64,000 nucleotides of DNA from Acanthopleura granulata. Lineage: Eukaryota; Mollusca; Polyplacophora; Chitonida; Chitonidae. The position numbers were made by a program, and so were the translations under genes. The stretch's first letter is position 1. Every line of letters starts with the position of its first letter. The notes beneath the pieces are model-generated. The model was not told the DNA's origin, did no database searches, and worked only from the letters and a program-made list of their open reading frames with translations. Location of the stretch: contig JABBOT010000080.1 in NCBI GenBank assembly GCA_016165875.1, positions 43,683,772 through 43,747,771 of the forward strand. The letters run 5' to 3'. Shown here piece by piece: positions 1 to 12,602 of this stretch.

Positions 1-321
1 GCCACGCTCAGAGGTGAAGGGCTGTAGAGAAGCTAGGCTGCAGTGATCCATTCTGCTGGAAATGATGACAAGAGTTTTGCATCCATCACAACGCTAAGAT
101 TTCTGCCATCTTGTTTCTCGCTATCTGCATTAATATTTAACGAAGCTGGCTGTCTCACTTTCACACAATGATTTGACTTCTGAAAGAACATTATCGACCG
201 TATCCTTTTGTAACTGTCTACAGAGCATAAATCTAAACCAGAGCCTCTGATGAGACAGTAGCTCTACTGGTTGGCACAAAATTTTCACAAAGTCAATTAC
301 AAAATTATGTATGTATAACGG

Positions 322-972
322 ACAATGGACAATCAAAATTGAAAATCAATACTACAAAGTTTACATCTTGATTCACTTGTACCAAGTTTTGTTGAAACTG
401 GACAAAAACTGTGACAGTAACAAGTAGCATTTTGACATAAATGTTAACATATGGTAGACGAACACACAGACAGACAACCAATCATTGGAACAGAAAATTG
501 GCAACACAGGTTATGTGTCTCGATGTGGTCTACACTTCAACAAAGTTTCACTGGAATTGGACAAAAACTGTAGGAGAAGTAGTGTTTTGAAAGATACATC
601 TGTGTTAACATATACTGGATAACCAGACACACAGATGAACAACCAATTATCAGAATGTAAAACTGATGCTATGAATTATGTACGTTGATGTAGCCTACAC
701 TTCAACAAAGTTTCGTTGAAATCAGACAAAAACTGTTTGAGGAGTAGCGTTTTGAAAAATACATGTATGTTAACATACACTGGATAAACAGACAGACAAA
801 CAGACAACCAATAATCAAAATGGAAAATCGATACTACGAATTATGTACCTTGATGTCATCTACACTTGACCCAAGTTTTGTTGAAATCGCACAAAAACTG
901 CAGGAGTAGTCTTTTGAAGGAAAAGTTAGCAGACACAGGACAAATGGACAGACAGACGGATGCCAGACAACT
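322..972. repeat. 163-bp tandem repeat, four units
   Basis: Four diverged units lie head to tail (about 322-480, 481-644, 645-809, 810-972). Each has TTTGTTGAAATC or a close variant, then GACAAAAACTG, AGTAGCGTTTTGAA, a TTAACATA segment and a run of CAGACAGACAACC. The last unit ends in GGACAGACAGACGGATG. This resembles interspersed elements common in lophotrochozoan genomes; that recollection is not checked. Confidence 0.82.
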
Positions 973-2992
973 TGCTAATACATAACCTCATCTGGTCTTT
1001 GACCAGTAGACCTGAAAATGCACATTAACTTAACATTCACCTTAATCCTTAGAACACCTTAATTCAACCATAGCTTTAAACATGAGCACATTTAAGTCTT
1101 TTTATTTTCATTATTACTTGGGTGGCACTCACGCAAAATCCCAGTGATATGCTTTTGCATCAAAAAGCAAACACAAAAAACAATCTTAATCTGGCTCCAA
1201 GTGAGTTTGAATACCTTTAGACATTATCTTAAATAAATTGACATTTTCTATTACACATCTTCCTGAACTAATTTTATTTTAATCAAATGACAGTTTAAGT
1301 TTTGCACCATTATATCTGGTAAAGGACTCTCGTGGATTTGATCACCTAATGCGCATGGGTGACTTGGCTAACGAACAAAAGCAACTGCAATGTTACATCT
1401 TCATAACCGACTACAACTATTATAAAGGTGTCATTACACGTAGAGTGGTGACCATCAATGTCTAACACACAAACTCTTACATCAAATATTGACAGGCACG
1501 TGAACAGATCAACATTAACATTCCTCTTCAACTCATTATCATATATGGTTATGCATTCATTTATTTGTTAAAGTTTTCACATAACACTCAACTGGAATAC
1601 CCAGGGCAAAGCATCACTGCCTCAGCCAGGAAGGTGATAACCCAAAAACAATGACAGAGATTGTATTGAGTGTAGTTCACCAGTCACTTTGCCATTATAT
1701 AAATGGTTTACAAACTGAAATAATTTTTTATTTTATAAAATATTCTTTTAGTACAGAAATCAAAAACTATACCGCACAGATTTGCTTTTATTAGCAAATT
1801 TCAAATCAAGGATAAGCAGAGATTGCAAAGGCCTACATTATACATGTACCTTCTCGTCAGCTGATGTGTCGACGTGGAGAAGCAGAATTTTGACCCAAAA
1901 GAATTAAGTGCAAATAAAATGTACTGAAAAACAACAGCACAATAAAACCTATACATCACCTTAGCAACAGACAAATGACCATCACTTTATCACTAGTTTT
2001 TGTCTCTCTCTTCTCATTTTAACAGTTTAATATGTCATCTCTCACAAAGAAAACCCTGTCTGCAAACATCCTGGTCTGGCATACCTAAGGCAGTTCAACT
2101 TATCCCTTGTTAACCCCTATCGACCAGTTAATTTAAAGCTAAATCCTTAATGTATACCTGTAAACTACACAACAAGAACATGAATGTGTTTATCCATCAT
2201 TGGTTTACTTGCCAAAGAGAACAGATAGCCCATCTTATATTACTATACATAACATCACTGTTATATATACATGTACCAACAAATGCATGGCCAATACCTT
2301 AGTATAAATATTGCATTTTTGAAATAAAGGTTGAACATCCTAGAAGATGGCCCACCCAAACCTAGTGGAAATGTTACACAGTTTTTCTTACAACTATACA
2401 AGGTGCAAAATCTTATCGGAACAGGATTAGAAATGAAAACATTTCCCAGAAAAATTTGAAGGAAAATGCAGACAAATAAATATATTGTAGTTTTTAAAAA
2501 TGTACTATTCATAAAATTGTATTTCACTCTTAACCTGCCAGAAGTTACCATCAGTTCCTGCTTGTGCTGGTGGAAAATGCTCAACTGATATCTTTATGAC
2601 ACATTCACACAGTAACTGACTGCTCACCAACCCTTTCAGACCAAACAATTCATATATTATGCCTTTCAACACTTTCTGCGCAGTTCAATAAAACTGGTTA
2701 AGTCACCTTTCTAGTAGTACAAAGATTTTCAAACAACACTGACCTGATCTTGTTCAGACCAAAATGTTAGTATTATTCTTGCCCTACCCACTCTGTGTGA
2801 AAACCTATCACTCAAACGCTCTGGCTTCTCGAAATAAAATTTTTATTTCCAAAAAAAAGAAAAAATGAAACTGGTTAATTTGAGCGGGCAGCAGTCGACA
2901 CAAACAGACATAGCGTGGACCATCAGACAGAAATACACATTTACTGCCCTATGACTGGAGAGGGAATTTATGCACATTACACTGTAATTTTA
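973..2992. other. no recognisable feature
   Basis: AT-rich DNA with short open frames only. No splice-site-bounded coding segment or repeat was recognised. Confidence 0.6.
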
Positions 2993-3001
2993 CACTTTAA
3001 T

Positions 3002-3232
3002 TTATTGGTGTTTTACGCCGTACTCAAAAATATTTCCCTTATATGATGGTGGCCAGCATTAAGGTGGAAATTGGGCAGAGCCCAGGGGGAAACTCACATC
3101 CATCCACAGGTTGTTGGCTGACCTTTCCACGTATTGCTGGAGAGGAACTCACAGTTTTGAACTCACAGTGACCACATCGGTTGGAGGCTTCGGGTCATTG
3201 CGATACGCCCTGAGCCATGGAGGCCCCCCTTT
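3002..3232 (-). mobile_element. tRNA-derived SINE, family 1
   Basis: A minus-strand copy starting TTATTGGTGTTTTACGCCGT and ending GAGCCATGGAGGCCCCCC, matching the other copies in order along its whole length. CACTTTAAT occurs at 2993-3001 and 3233-3241 as a target-site duplication; extending it leftward gives 12 bp with one difference. Confidence 0.85.
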
Positions 3233-3562
3233 CACTTTAATGTACATGTAACTATCTTTGATAATATTTGATGAACACAGCGCAAATTCATTGAACAAAT
3301 GTCAGGCCTGATAATGAACACATGTATCATACAACATGTCTAATCCGCAATGAATGTACATGATGTACATTCTACTACAACTAATGGTGGCAGTGTTCAC
3401 CACATATATTCCTAACATTTCTAATAACCCTATAGTTTTAGTGTTTTGTTCGAATATGAACCTTTCCTCTGACTGATTGGTGCTCACAGTTAACATAATT
3501 TCAAGTATATCTTATATCAATCAGTTTTACAAGTGGACATAAAGAGTCTCTGTAGAAAACTA

Positions 3563-3593
3563 CACACACACACACACACACAGATATATATAT
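3563..3593. repeat. (AC)n(AT)n microsatellite
   Basis: An ACACAC run followed by a short ATATAT run. A similar but longer compound run lies at 51597-51641. Confidence 0.85.
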
Positions 3594-4559
3594 GGTCAGC
3601 AACTGACAAACTTATCCCACTTCTGATCAACACACGTTTTCACAACCAGAGTGCAGAGGCAATCTCCACCAACTTCACCTTAAACCAACTGAACACCTCT
3701 AAGGGTCTTGAGGACTGCTTGCTGACACCAAAACCCTGACAGCCATGACAGACAACGCTCAGTCTTCAAGCTTACCCATCTGAGTGTGGTATTTTGACTG
3801 CCATAAATCAGAATGTAAACAATTTCTTAAGGAGTCACATAAAATCCAAACATTTAAATGAATACAATTGCACATATTTGCATATACTCGCACATCAATA
3901 TCCTAAAACTGAGAATAAATAGACTTGAATCACCATATATTCATAAACTGCAGATCTAAACAACTGGAAACTATAAACTATATCAGTGACAATATGTAAC
4001 TACAGAGATTTCTGGAACTTTGCCACAAGAATGTTCGTATGAAGAATGTGGGGGAGAAAAAGACGTACTTGCAGATATTCCACCCTGATTAGGTAATATT
4101 CACTTCAGAGTCCTCAGAGATGTATTCATTTGAAATTCATTCTCCAAATCGAAAATTCTGTCAAATGCCTTCTTTATTAGAAGCTTTTCTCTAGAATACT
4201 TCCAGCATGCGGCTGATTTTTGTCCACGGGGATGTCTTCCGTTTTCGTAAACATAACAAACTACTCAATATAATTTTCTTTGAAATTTATTAAACATTGC
4301 ATAACCTCCGAGCCATTTTTTCTTTTTTGTAAGTTTACAGATCAATCTATTATCTTTAAACACTCTCAGCAAAATACACATATACGTAAGATATTGCAGC
4401 TCTTGTACGGAAACAATGACGCTAATGCGAGTGATGAACTGAAGCATCCATTTTTTGACCTATACTGTCACAGCTAAAATATTTATTAACTTTTTTAAAT
4501 GATTGATGTATAACACTGTACTCAGGATTTCATCAGTGACACAGAGGCAGTCACGTCTT

Positions 4560-4690
4560 GTGGGTGGAGAAAAGTGGACACATCCCAGCAGAAACTATCA
4601 CCTCTATGCATCTACCTGATTAACCTCTCATGCTAAAGCCACTCACTTGAGTCAGCAAGTGCTGGATTTGAACCTGTAACCCTATAATCA
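4560..4690 (-). mobile_element. possible second SINE family, B-box part
   Basis: On the minus strand GGTTCAAATCC (4673-4663) is a perfect B-box consensus, followed by AGCACTTGCTGA and then AGAGGTTAATCAGG. The same order occurs at 10177 on the plus strand. No convincing A box or target-site duplication was found, so this may be a fragment of a tRNA-derived element or chance. Confidence 0.3.
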
Positions 4691-7600
4691 CTTATTAAGG
4701 ACTTGGGAACATACAATTGAAGCATTTAGCCTCCTCTACCTAAAGCACTAAAATAGCACAGAGGTACTACAAAACTGGCCCACAACTTTTCAAAATAATA
4801 CTGTAAATGTAGGCCCCTACCTCAATGCGGAATTACCAATGTTTTCTCAAAGTACTTGTAGACAAAATAAGTTTGTCTTGTCTTGCCGCACATTTGTTTT
4901 ATGCAGGCTATTCTGGCAAGGAATGGAATGCCAGTAACTTTTTGAGGGCTCTGAAGACATCTACAAAGTCATTTCAAGCTCAGAGAGCAGTTAGGGTTCA
5001 GGGAGGCGAATAAATTTTCCTAAATGTTTGTGCTTTGGTTTTTATCACGGCTCATCGTGCTGGGGACCGATACAAGGTCTAGCAGAATGTGCCCCAGCTG
5101 GGCAGATGGATGTGCCACAGGACCAGCCGAATTAACCCGAACAACTCAACACCTCTTTAAAAGAAACCTGAAACCTCGATATGAAATTTGACAGGGTGTG
5201 TACAGATACTGAAGGCAGAGATTTGAGAGAAAGAGGCAGGGCTGAGAGCCTCATACAGTAGCAAGACAGCCTGACTGAGGGAAAAATGGAGTGGGGGAGG
5301 AGGGATGTGGATGTCTAGACAAAAGCCCAGTCCAAATTAATGCATCATCATTCAGAATAGAACATGTCCATGTAGACTTGATTTGTAAAAAAAATCTTGC
5401 TTTTTTAAACCCCTCCCCACCAAAAGTTTGATCAAGTGTGGTTCTGGTAATCATTATTTTCAAAAATATATATGAAAGAAGTAAGAAAAAACACCAATGT
5501 GTATGCACACAGTTTATGTACATTGTAAGTAATAAGTGTATACTTTGATGGCTACCTTTGGAATATACATGTTAAAAAGAAAGAGAACACCTTTAAATAT
5601 ATTATCCATCATGTGAAAGGCCAGTCTAAATAAGGTTTTCATAATTCTTTCTTCCATTCTTTTATTTTACATTTTAAAGCCTTTTTCAGCCATGTTAAGA
5701 ATGCTGATGCACTGACATGACAGAATACTTTTTCTTTCTTTTGCTGCTGAAAAGCTTTATATTTCCGCACTAAATTTTGATATTACAAGTGTGGTACAAC
5801 ATGTAGATTCATACAGAGCATTTAAATACAGCAAGCAGAAGATGTTAATCAGCTCATAGGAATCGGCTTCACCATGTTCAATACATTCCAAAAAGGTCAG
5901 TGTAAAACCCCAATCTTTCTTTGCAATTCATTCACTGCAAAAAGAGATCTTAAAAAAAGTAAAGGCCATAATTGGATTCAGCCCACAATGGAATCTTAAG
6001 TGATGCATACTTCATATAAAGGTGGCATGTTCTTTAATCCATATTATAGAAGGTCGAAACACCCAAGGAAAAAGGAGTACATGCCCACATAGCACCTGGT
6101 ACAAATGACACAATGTCACTGTATGCTCACTGATTCCTTCAGCTTTAAATCCACCTTCACCATGACTCCTGGAAACAAACCCAGCAATGGTATGTGCAGT
6201 TAAAAAGAAAAAAGGTCTGATTTAAGACCATTTGGGCAGTATTTCAGCGACAGGGTGGTGATGCCTGTGTTGGAGGAACACCCAATGTAACGTGCCACCT
6301 CACTAAATCATGACCTCAAACTCACAGAATGTGACATCACCCTCGGTCATAATATACACAACGAATGCAGGGTGATCAAACCTGGACCTCTATCATTCCA
6401 TGTATCCAGATACTTCATTAACATCTAGTCTGCTATACACGTTCCTTGAAGAAGCAGATCACCTGCTGCTGGCATTCAAAATGCATCCTCCCTCAAAGAG
6501 GTTAACTCCATGTACAACTACTGACCAGATATGTACAGTACTTTGTAAAAATTGCATTCCGTAAAAGAATGATCTTGTGTTCAGTTTTACAGAGCACTGG
6601 GAATGGTCTGGGAAGAAACTGAAGCAGGATTTATACTATGGTTATTAAGGAATATTGAAGAATGCAGAATTCACTGAACACTAACTGTGGTCAGGTTACA
6701 AATGAAATACAAGGAGATCGGAGGGTTTGTCAGATGAGGGTGAGCTAAGGGGAGCCGGGTAGTTTGGAGGGTGGGGGTGGAGTTCAAGGGGCCTGAGAAG
6801 GCTAATTTATCTTGGGCAAGACCCTTAAGGAAACAAGGCCCCTTGGAAATCGGCTGGGGTTAAGGTGACCCCAGGAACTGGAGAAAGCATCAGAAAGAGG
6901 TTAGGCGAATGGCAGCCATTGCTGTCCCATCTGATGCTTATCACCCCTGAGGGAGGGACATGGGTGATGGGAAAAGTCAACCACATCATCCCGCTCTCTT
7001 ATATCTCACCCTGACAAATTGGAGAGAGAAATCCCAGGATTCCATGCATGATCAACCCAAAGTTTTGATCCAGTTTTGATTGCGGAGGACGATAAAGTAA
7101 AGGTAGGTGACTGAATGATTGCTTTGATGGGTGACGCCAACTGAAGGCACAAAATATAAAACATAAAAGTCCCCCCAAAAATTAACCAATGAAGCAGCAC
7201 AGCAACTCAGACATACAAAGGATACAGCAGATGAGGCCTGTAAGAATTCACAGATTTACCAAATAGCTCATCGATACACTGAACAATTTCTTACCTCAGG
7301 GATATTTAAATTACAATAACATACAGAAAAGACAGATTAAACATCTACCCAATGAATTAAGGGAGTAAACTCAAGATGGCAAATCAGAATTGACTGCTGG
7401 ATATAGCTGGTTAACGTAGTGAGCGATTCATAGATAAAACTGTGGCTTATATTGCACATGTCCATGTCAAGTGTGTGTGAGGACTTAATGCTGATCCATT
7501 CGCTCAGCAAACAAGGAGATCATGATTAACACGCACAAATCAATGGAATTCACCACAGGCTCTACTGATCACTAAGTGCAGCTAAATCACTGATCACTGA

Positions 7601-10164
7601 TGATTGTTTTTAAAGCATACAATTTTGGATACTACTTCTACGGTAAAATATTAAATAAATCTTTCCATGCAGGGTTTTCTAAACATAAGAGACAAAGAAA
7701 AGACAGACTTGAAACTTAGACAAGATACTATTTTATCAAAACTGCTTCCGTCACAACTTTCCATGAAGGTAACTTCTTAGCGCATCTTGGTGCATCTTAT
7801 TTTGTAACAGTATCACAAGTAAGCCATCTAAAGCTACCTCATAAACTCATCCACCTGACATGTTGCAAATACTTCACTTTAGTCGCCTGGTAAATTCTTA
7901 AATGTGTTTAGGAAAAACAAAAAAAAATCATCATTATGAAGTGCTGTTTATAATAAAGTCAATATAGGCCTCATCTTCTCAATTTCTAACACAGAGTTCG
8001 ACATGTTGTAAATATTTCACTTTATTGCCTGTTTTTATCATCCGGTTATCTGATACCAGAGGCTATCAGGGTGAATGAGCCAGCCTAGAAATTACAAGCT
8101 GTCATCAGAAAAGTTTGGAGAAGTGCGGGCAGAAGATGGGGTTGATAGGGCAAGCTGTTTGTGAAGCAGCAGTTGTGCATGTCGTCATGGTTTCTGGAGG
8201 GAGGCGAGGGCTGAGGACATCCACATGTGGAGGTACCCACAAACATCGCCAAATGTCAAGTTATATTCCGTCTGCAACTCGTCAAGGCTTCAAGTGTTCG
8301 CAGACAGGGGGGCCCCACAGTTATGCAACATTCTCAAAACACCGCCCTCCCTCCACCCTGGAAATATATGAATCTCACATAGTGGTAATGACGTTCGAGG
8401 GGCCCCCTACTGCATTAATCATGACTTATGAAACGTAACCGACTATGACTGCATCACCCCGGTAACCTCATTTTTCACAATTTGACCTCGATGACACCCT
8501 GTACTGACAGAAATATCATCTCACAAGTTTCTGGAAAAGCACAATTTGGGGGTTTTAATGACTTTGTACATGCTAGGAGGCCTAGGCTTTTCCAAGTCAT
8601 TTGGTTCGGATTTTTTAAAAGCCTCTTAATTTGAATTTTTGAAGGTTCTCACGGGTCTGTTTTAATGGAGTTGATGCAAGCGCAGGATGATACCACCAGG
8701 GTGGGTAGCAAAGGAGAGTTTAAAATGACCCTTGGGTAAAATAAATAAATCTCTCACAGGGCAAATATGACATACAGAGCCAAACACCTGATCTGTCATT
8801 AAATGGAAACAGTACATGTACATTCAGAATCCCTTCGTTGAAAACAGATTAAATCAATCTGTTATTCCCAGTCTCATTTTAAAAGCCTTTTCCTTGCTAT
8901 TTTTCTCTTGAACTTAGTTTGCCTTGCCATCATACAGTCAAACTAAAGTACAAGAAAAATGTTCCATACTTGAAAACAAAATTAAAATCCAAACCTGCAC
9001 TGCAAGTCAATGCACTTTAAGCAACACAAAACTGGTCAACAAGGCAAAAATTAGCCACAAAGCCAGTTTAAATTGCATCTCAGAATTTAATTTTGCATGC
9101 CTACTCATGCATTGTCCAAAAATTGGCAAAAAACCTTTTCAAATTTCTTTCTTGCACTACATCTATTTTCGAATCATTTCATTATTCATGCCAGTGATCT
9201 AAAGATTGTCATTAAGAAGAATTTTAAAGCACAAGAACTGGTGTAGGAGAATGTACACCTGTGACCCTTTTCCCCTTCTGGCCATCATAGGCTGTTAGCA
9301 GCCCATGGTGATAAGGTAAACCAGATGCCCACCCGCCAGGTAACTCTTGCAAGTCTGCACCCACATCACCTCACCAACAATCCAAACTATTACACAGGCA
9401 ATGGGACGAGTTTCAACAGAGGCCGGCACAGTCTCAAGGAAATCTATCTAGTGTGTCTCAGGCAACTGGTTCGTCTGGGTGGCCCTATCAGTCAGGGTGT
9501 CATAGCCATGGTTAGGGGAGGAAGCATCAGCTCTCTACAACTGCTGTCATACTCTACAGTATGATTAAACACTTTGTGCCATGGCAGAGTGTTCGCACCA
9601 GCAGTTGCACCAAATTACGAGGCCTAACTGACAAATGACAGACGCAGATGAGCTAGCGGCATGCAGATGGTAACAGCGCCCTTTCCCAGCTCTGTGCATG
9701 TCTCTGACCAACATGCAAGCTGCACCGCTGCAGAAGAGATAGAGCAAGATGCACACAGGACACCTCTCTACTGTCAGATCCAAGTTTTCCTCAATCCTTT
9801 GATGAAAGTACGTGCAGCGTCTGCATTTGTGTCCCTAAAACAATCACGAAGACGTGTGTGTTCTCATTTGCTAATGTGCTGAGTCACTGCCGACACCTTT
9901 CTGGTCTCTGGCCGGGGTAGCTGAAGAGTTACGATATCCAACTGGCGGAATCTTGAACTGTCAAGATGTGCTGAAGTGCAAAGCCATGACAACAGCAGAC
10001 TAACTCTCAGGCTCCATTCGTCTAGGGCAAAAATTTGTCACACATGTCTTTGGTGAACAAGCTAAAGTGACCAGATCAGCAAGATCATGCAGTAAAAGGC
10101 GAAAACACAATACATGTGGACTATCACATATGACCACCTACCTGCATATCCTGTTGATCATTCT

Positions 10165-10290
10165 GGAGTCCTGGCTGGTTCAAATCCAGCATTTGCTGAT
10201 TTCTTTATACATGTAAGTCAGAAGGTTAGACAGGCACCATGTGTGGTGGAATGATTTCTCTCTGGCTCTCTCTGCTTTCCTCCCCTCACA
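10165..10290 (+). mobile_element. possible second SINE family, B-box part
   Basis: GGTTCAAATCC at 10177-10187 followed by AGCATTTGCTGA and AAGGTTAGACAGG parallels the copy at 4673-4560. The similarity is patchy beyond the first ~23 bp, and no A box was found. Confidence 0.3.
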
Positions 10291-11340
10291 GTAAAATGTT
10301 AATGCTTTTCTTTTTTGAGTGAACACGTCTAATGATTTAACAAGCAACACAAATCAAATATACAAATAAACCATCCTCCAGAACAAAAGGCTAAATGCAT
10401 ACCTTATAAAATATCAAAATTTTCTTGACATAAACACAAAGATATTTCACGTGAATTACATTAGGCACAAAGAGGTTTGTTTCTTCACCGACAGATTCAT
10501 CCAGTGCACACTTATATGCCACTAGTCAAACACAGGCGTGTATTTCCATTTCATCATGAAAGGTCAAGTTTTGAGTCAACCTGAATGCCAAAAAGTTTGA
10601 CAATCAGTTTTTGAGGATGAAAACAGCACGCTTCATCACATATTGCTTTATCGCCACATATATATTTAGCCCAGACATCAAGTGAGAGTTGATGACATTT
10701 GGAGTGTTTTGGTAGTAGCCCTAGTGTTACACCAGGATCAATGTGATAACAAACCAGAGAATATGACCCTCTGTGACAAGCCACGCTGGTAGCCTACCAG
10801 TTGCTGAAATGCCTGCCTGACGCCCTTGTAGTGCGGCCAGGGACGACTGGCCAGGGAATGTTACTAATGTCTGGTCAGCAACCTCACAGACCAGTCCAAC
10901 ATTCAAAAATTGCAATGTTGGCAGTCTGCTACTGGTCATGTAGAGGTGAACTATACCAACATGCCTTTGGTAATATGTAAGGCAATCCCTGTCTTACTAA
11001 AACAGGGTGATCATTCTCAAGAAACTTACTTTCAATACAAATCTTACAAACCCTAACTCAATATAATGGAGAACAGACAGATGTTTAGCAATCTATTATA
11101 AAACCTATACATGTCACTGGCTGTCATCCCCTTTTCTTTCCTACAAAAAAATTTGACACTGTAAAGAGAAAGCTTTTCAACTACAATAAACCATCAGGAT
11201 CCTGACAATTCTGATTCTCTCTAGGTGGGGTGCCTAGCTAGGGAAAATGGGGTAGCCATGAAACATAAGTTCATGTATATAAAAAGGGTGCAAGCAGACA
11301 ATATGACAAAGTTTCAAGAACATATATTTTTTTAAAATAT

Positions 11341-11360
11341 TAAAAAAAAAAAAAAAAAAA
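11341..11360. repeat. poly(A) tract
   Basis: About 20 consecutive A residues; no recognised retroelement body lies upstream, so it is not assigned to an insertion. Confidence 0.8.
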
Positions 11361-12435
11361 CGTGATGGACTTTAAAACTGTAACAGTCAAGAAAAATTCC
11401 TCTTTGTTTTTTGCCCGAAACACTGTGAGGCCTGCCATTTGGTCAGGTCTTCACTAAGGGTAACAGGTCATCTATGGTGTGGCCATCAACACTGTGGGTC
11501 CAGCTCTCATTATTGTGTTAAGAGAACAAGCTCAGTGGTCAGAGGACAAAGTCTCTAACACACTCCCTCCATCTTACACCAACTGCTCCACTGACACCCA
11601 AGTAATTAACTTTGCTCGTTAAAGACCCAGTTCGTGAACTTGCCCTAACAAAATTACAGTGCTAAAAAACATTTTCTGGGAAGCAATTTAGGCTTTTAGA
11701 TGGGGCATCAATGGATGGGTGTTTCCCACCTTTAAAACTAAAGAGGTAGAGTGACAACAACAACGATGGTGATCTATCTAGTGTTGACAGCAAAACAACC
11801 CCTTTCACCATACATTTAGACGCTGGCTGAAGGCCATGAAATATCACGGCCATCAAACCTCTAGCAAATATGGGTGTTTTTAGCACAAAAAAGGTAAGAT
11901 GAATTCAAATTTTTTTTTTTTGTGAAACATACGTGTTGGGCAATGGTGGACAGGAGCGAGCATGGAGCCAAAGCTGTCTCCTACAGTCATAATACAGAAA
12001 AGTCAAATCAGTGGTTATATCGCTGCGTTATCATGGTTTGTGGGAGTTAGACAGATATCTTCATTTAACACACTGTAAATGTTAAGCTCTGCAGTGTTTC
12101 AAAGGCTTCAGGATTTGGTTTGAAGAGGAGTTAACAAAACTGAACAAAAAAATTAAAGAGCTAGCCCTGGAAAAAACTCTTGAGAGCATGCAAAAAATGT
12201 TTCCTGATTGCTTTCAAAGCAAAAGTGCACCTATATGTTATTTTGAAGTGAAGAAAGTTTTCAAAATTCTCAATTTTTTCTCTTTATGAATGACCAGCTT
12301 ATGGATAGAGTTTCATTATGGCGCAGCACTTCATTAACCAGTGTACCTGTATACAGGCTTACTGTGAGTACTACATGAAACTTGATCAAAGCCTTGAAGT
12401 TCAAAGGGAGCTTGTGTAATAACGGTCCCTTGTCA

Positions 12436-12602
12436 AAATGGCCGAGTGGTTATAAGCGTTCAGCACTATGACCAGGAGCTTCTCACCAATGAGGTTGGTT
12501 AAGTCTGGCTCGGGCTGGCTTCTTCTTCAGTCTGGGAAGGTCTATGGATGGTTGTGGGTTCCCCTCTGCACTCTGCCCAGTTTCCTCCCACCATAAATAA
12601 AA
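12436..12602 (+). mobile_element. SINE family 1, divergent and shortened
   Basis: A plus-strand copy with a clear tRNA-like A box, TGGCCGAGTGGTTATAAGCG, very close to the A box of class II tRNAs (Leu/Ser). CTTCTCACCAATGAGGTTGG and GGGAAGGTCTATGGATGGTT follow, then GTTTCCTCCCACCATAAATA. It stops before the usual 3' part, so it is 3'-deleted or belongs to a shorter subfamily. Confidence 0.7.

Larger units (their letters stand above)
3242..12435. other. mostly featureless; some GC-richer patches
   Basis: Apart from the listed microsatellite, poly(A) tract and B-box fragments I see no genes. GC-richer, complex-sequence patches occur at about 6690-7000, 8110-8480 and 9260-10020; they have short non-homologous open frames and could be conserved regulatory DNA or unrecognised exons. 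Confidence 0.5.
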
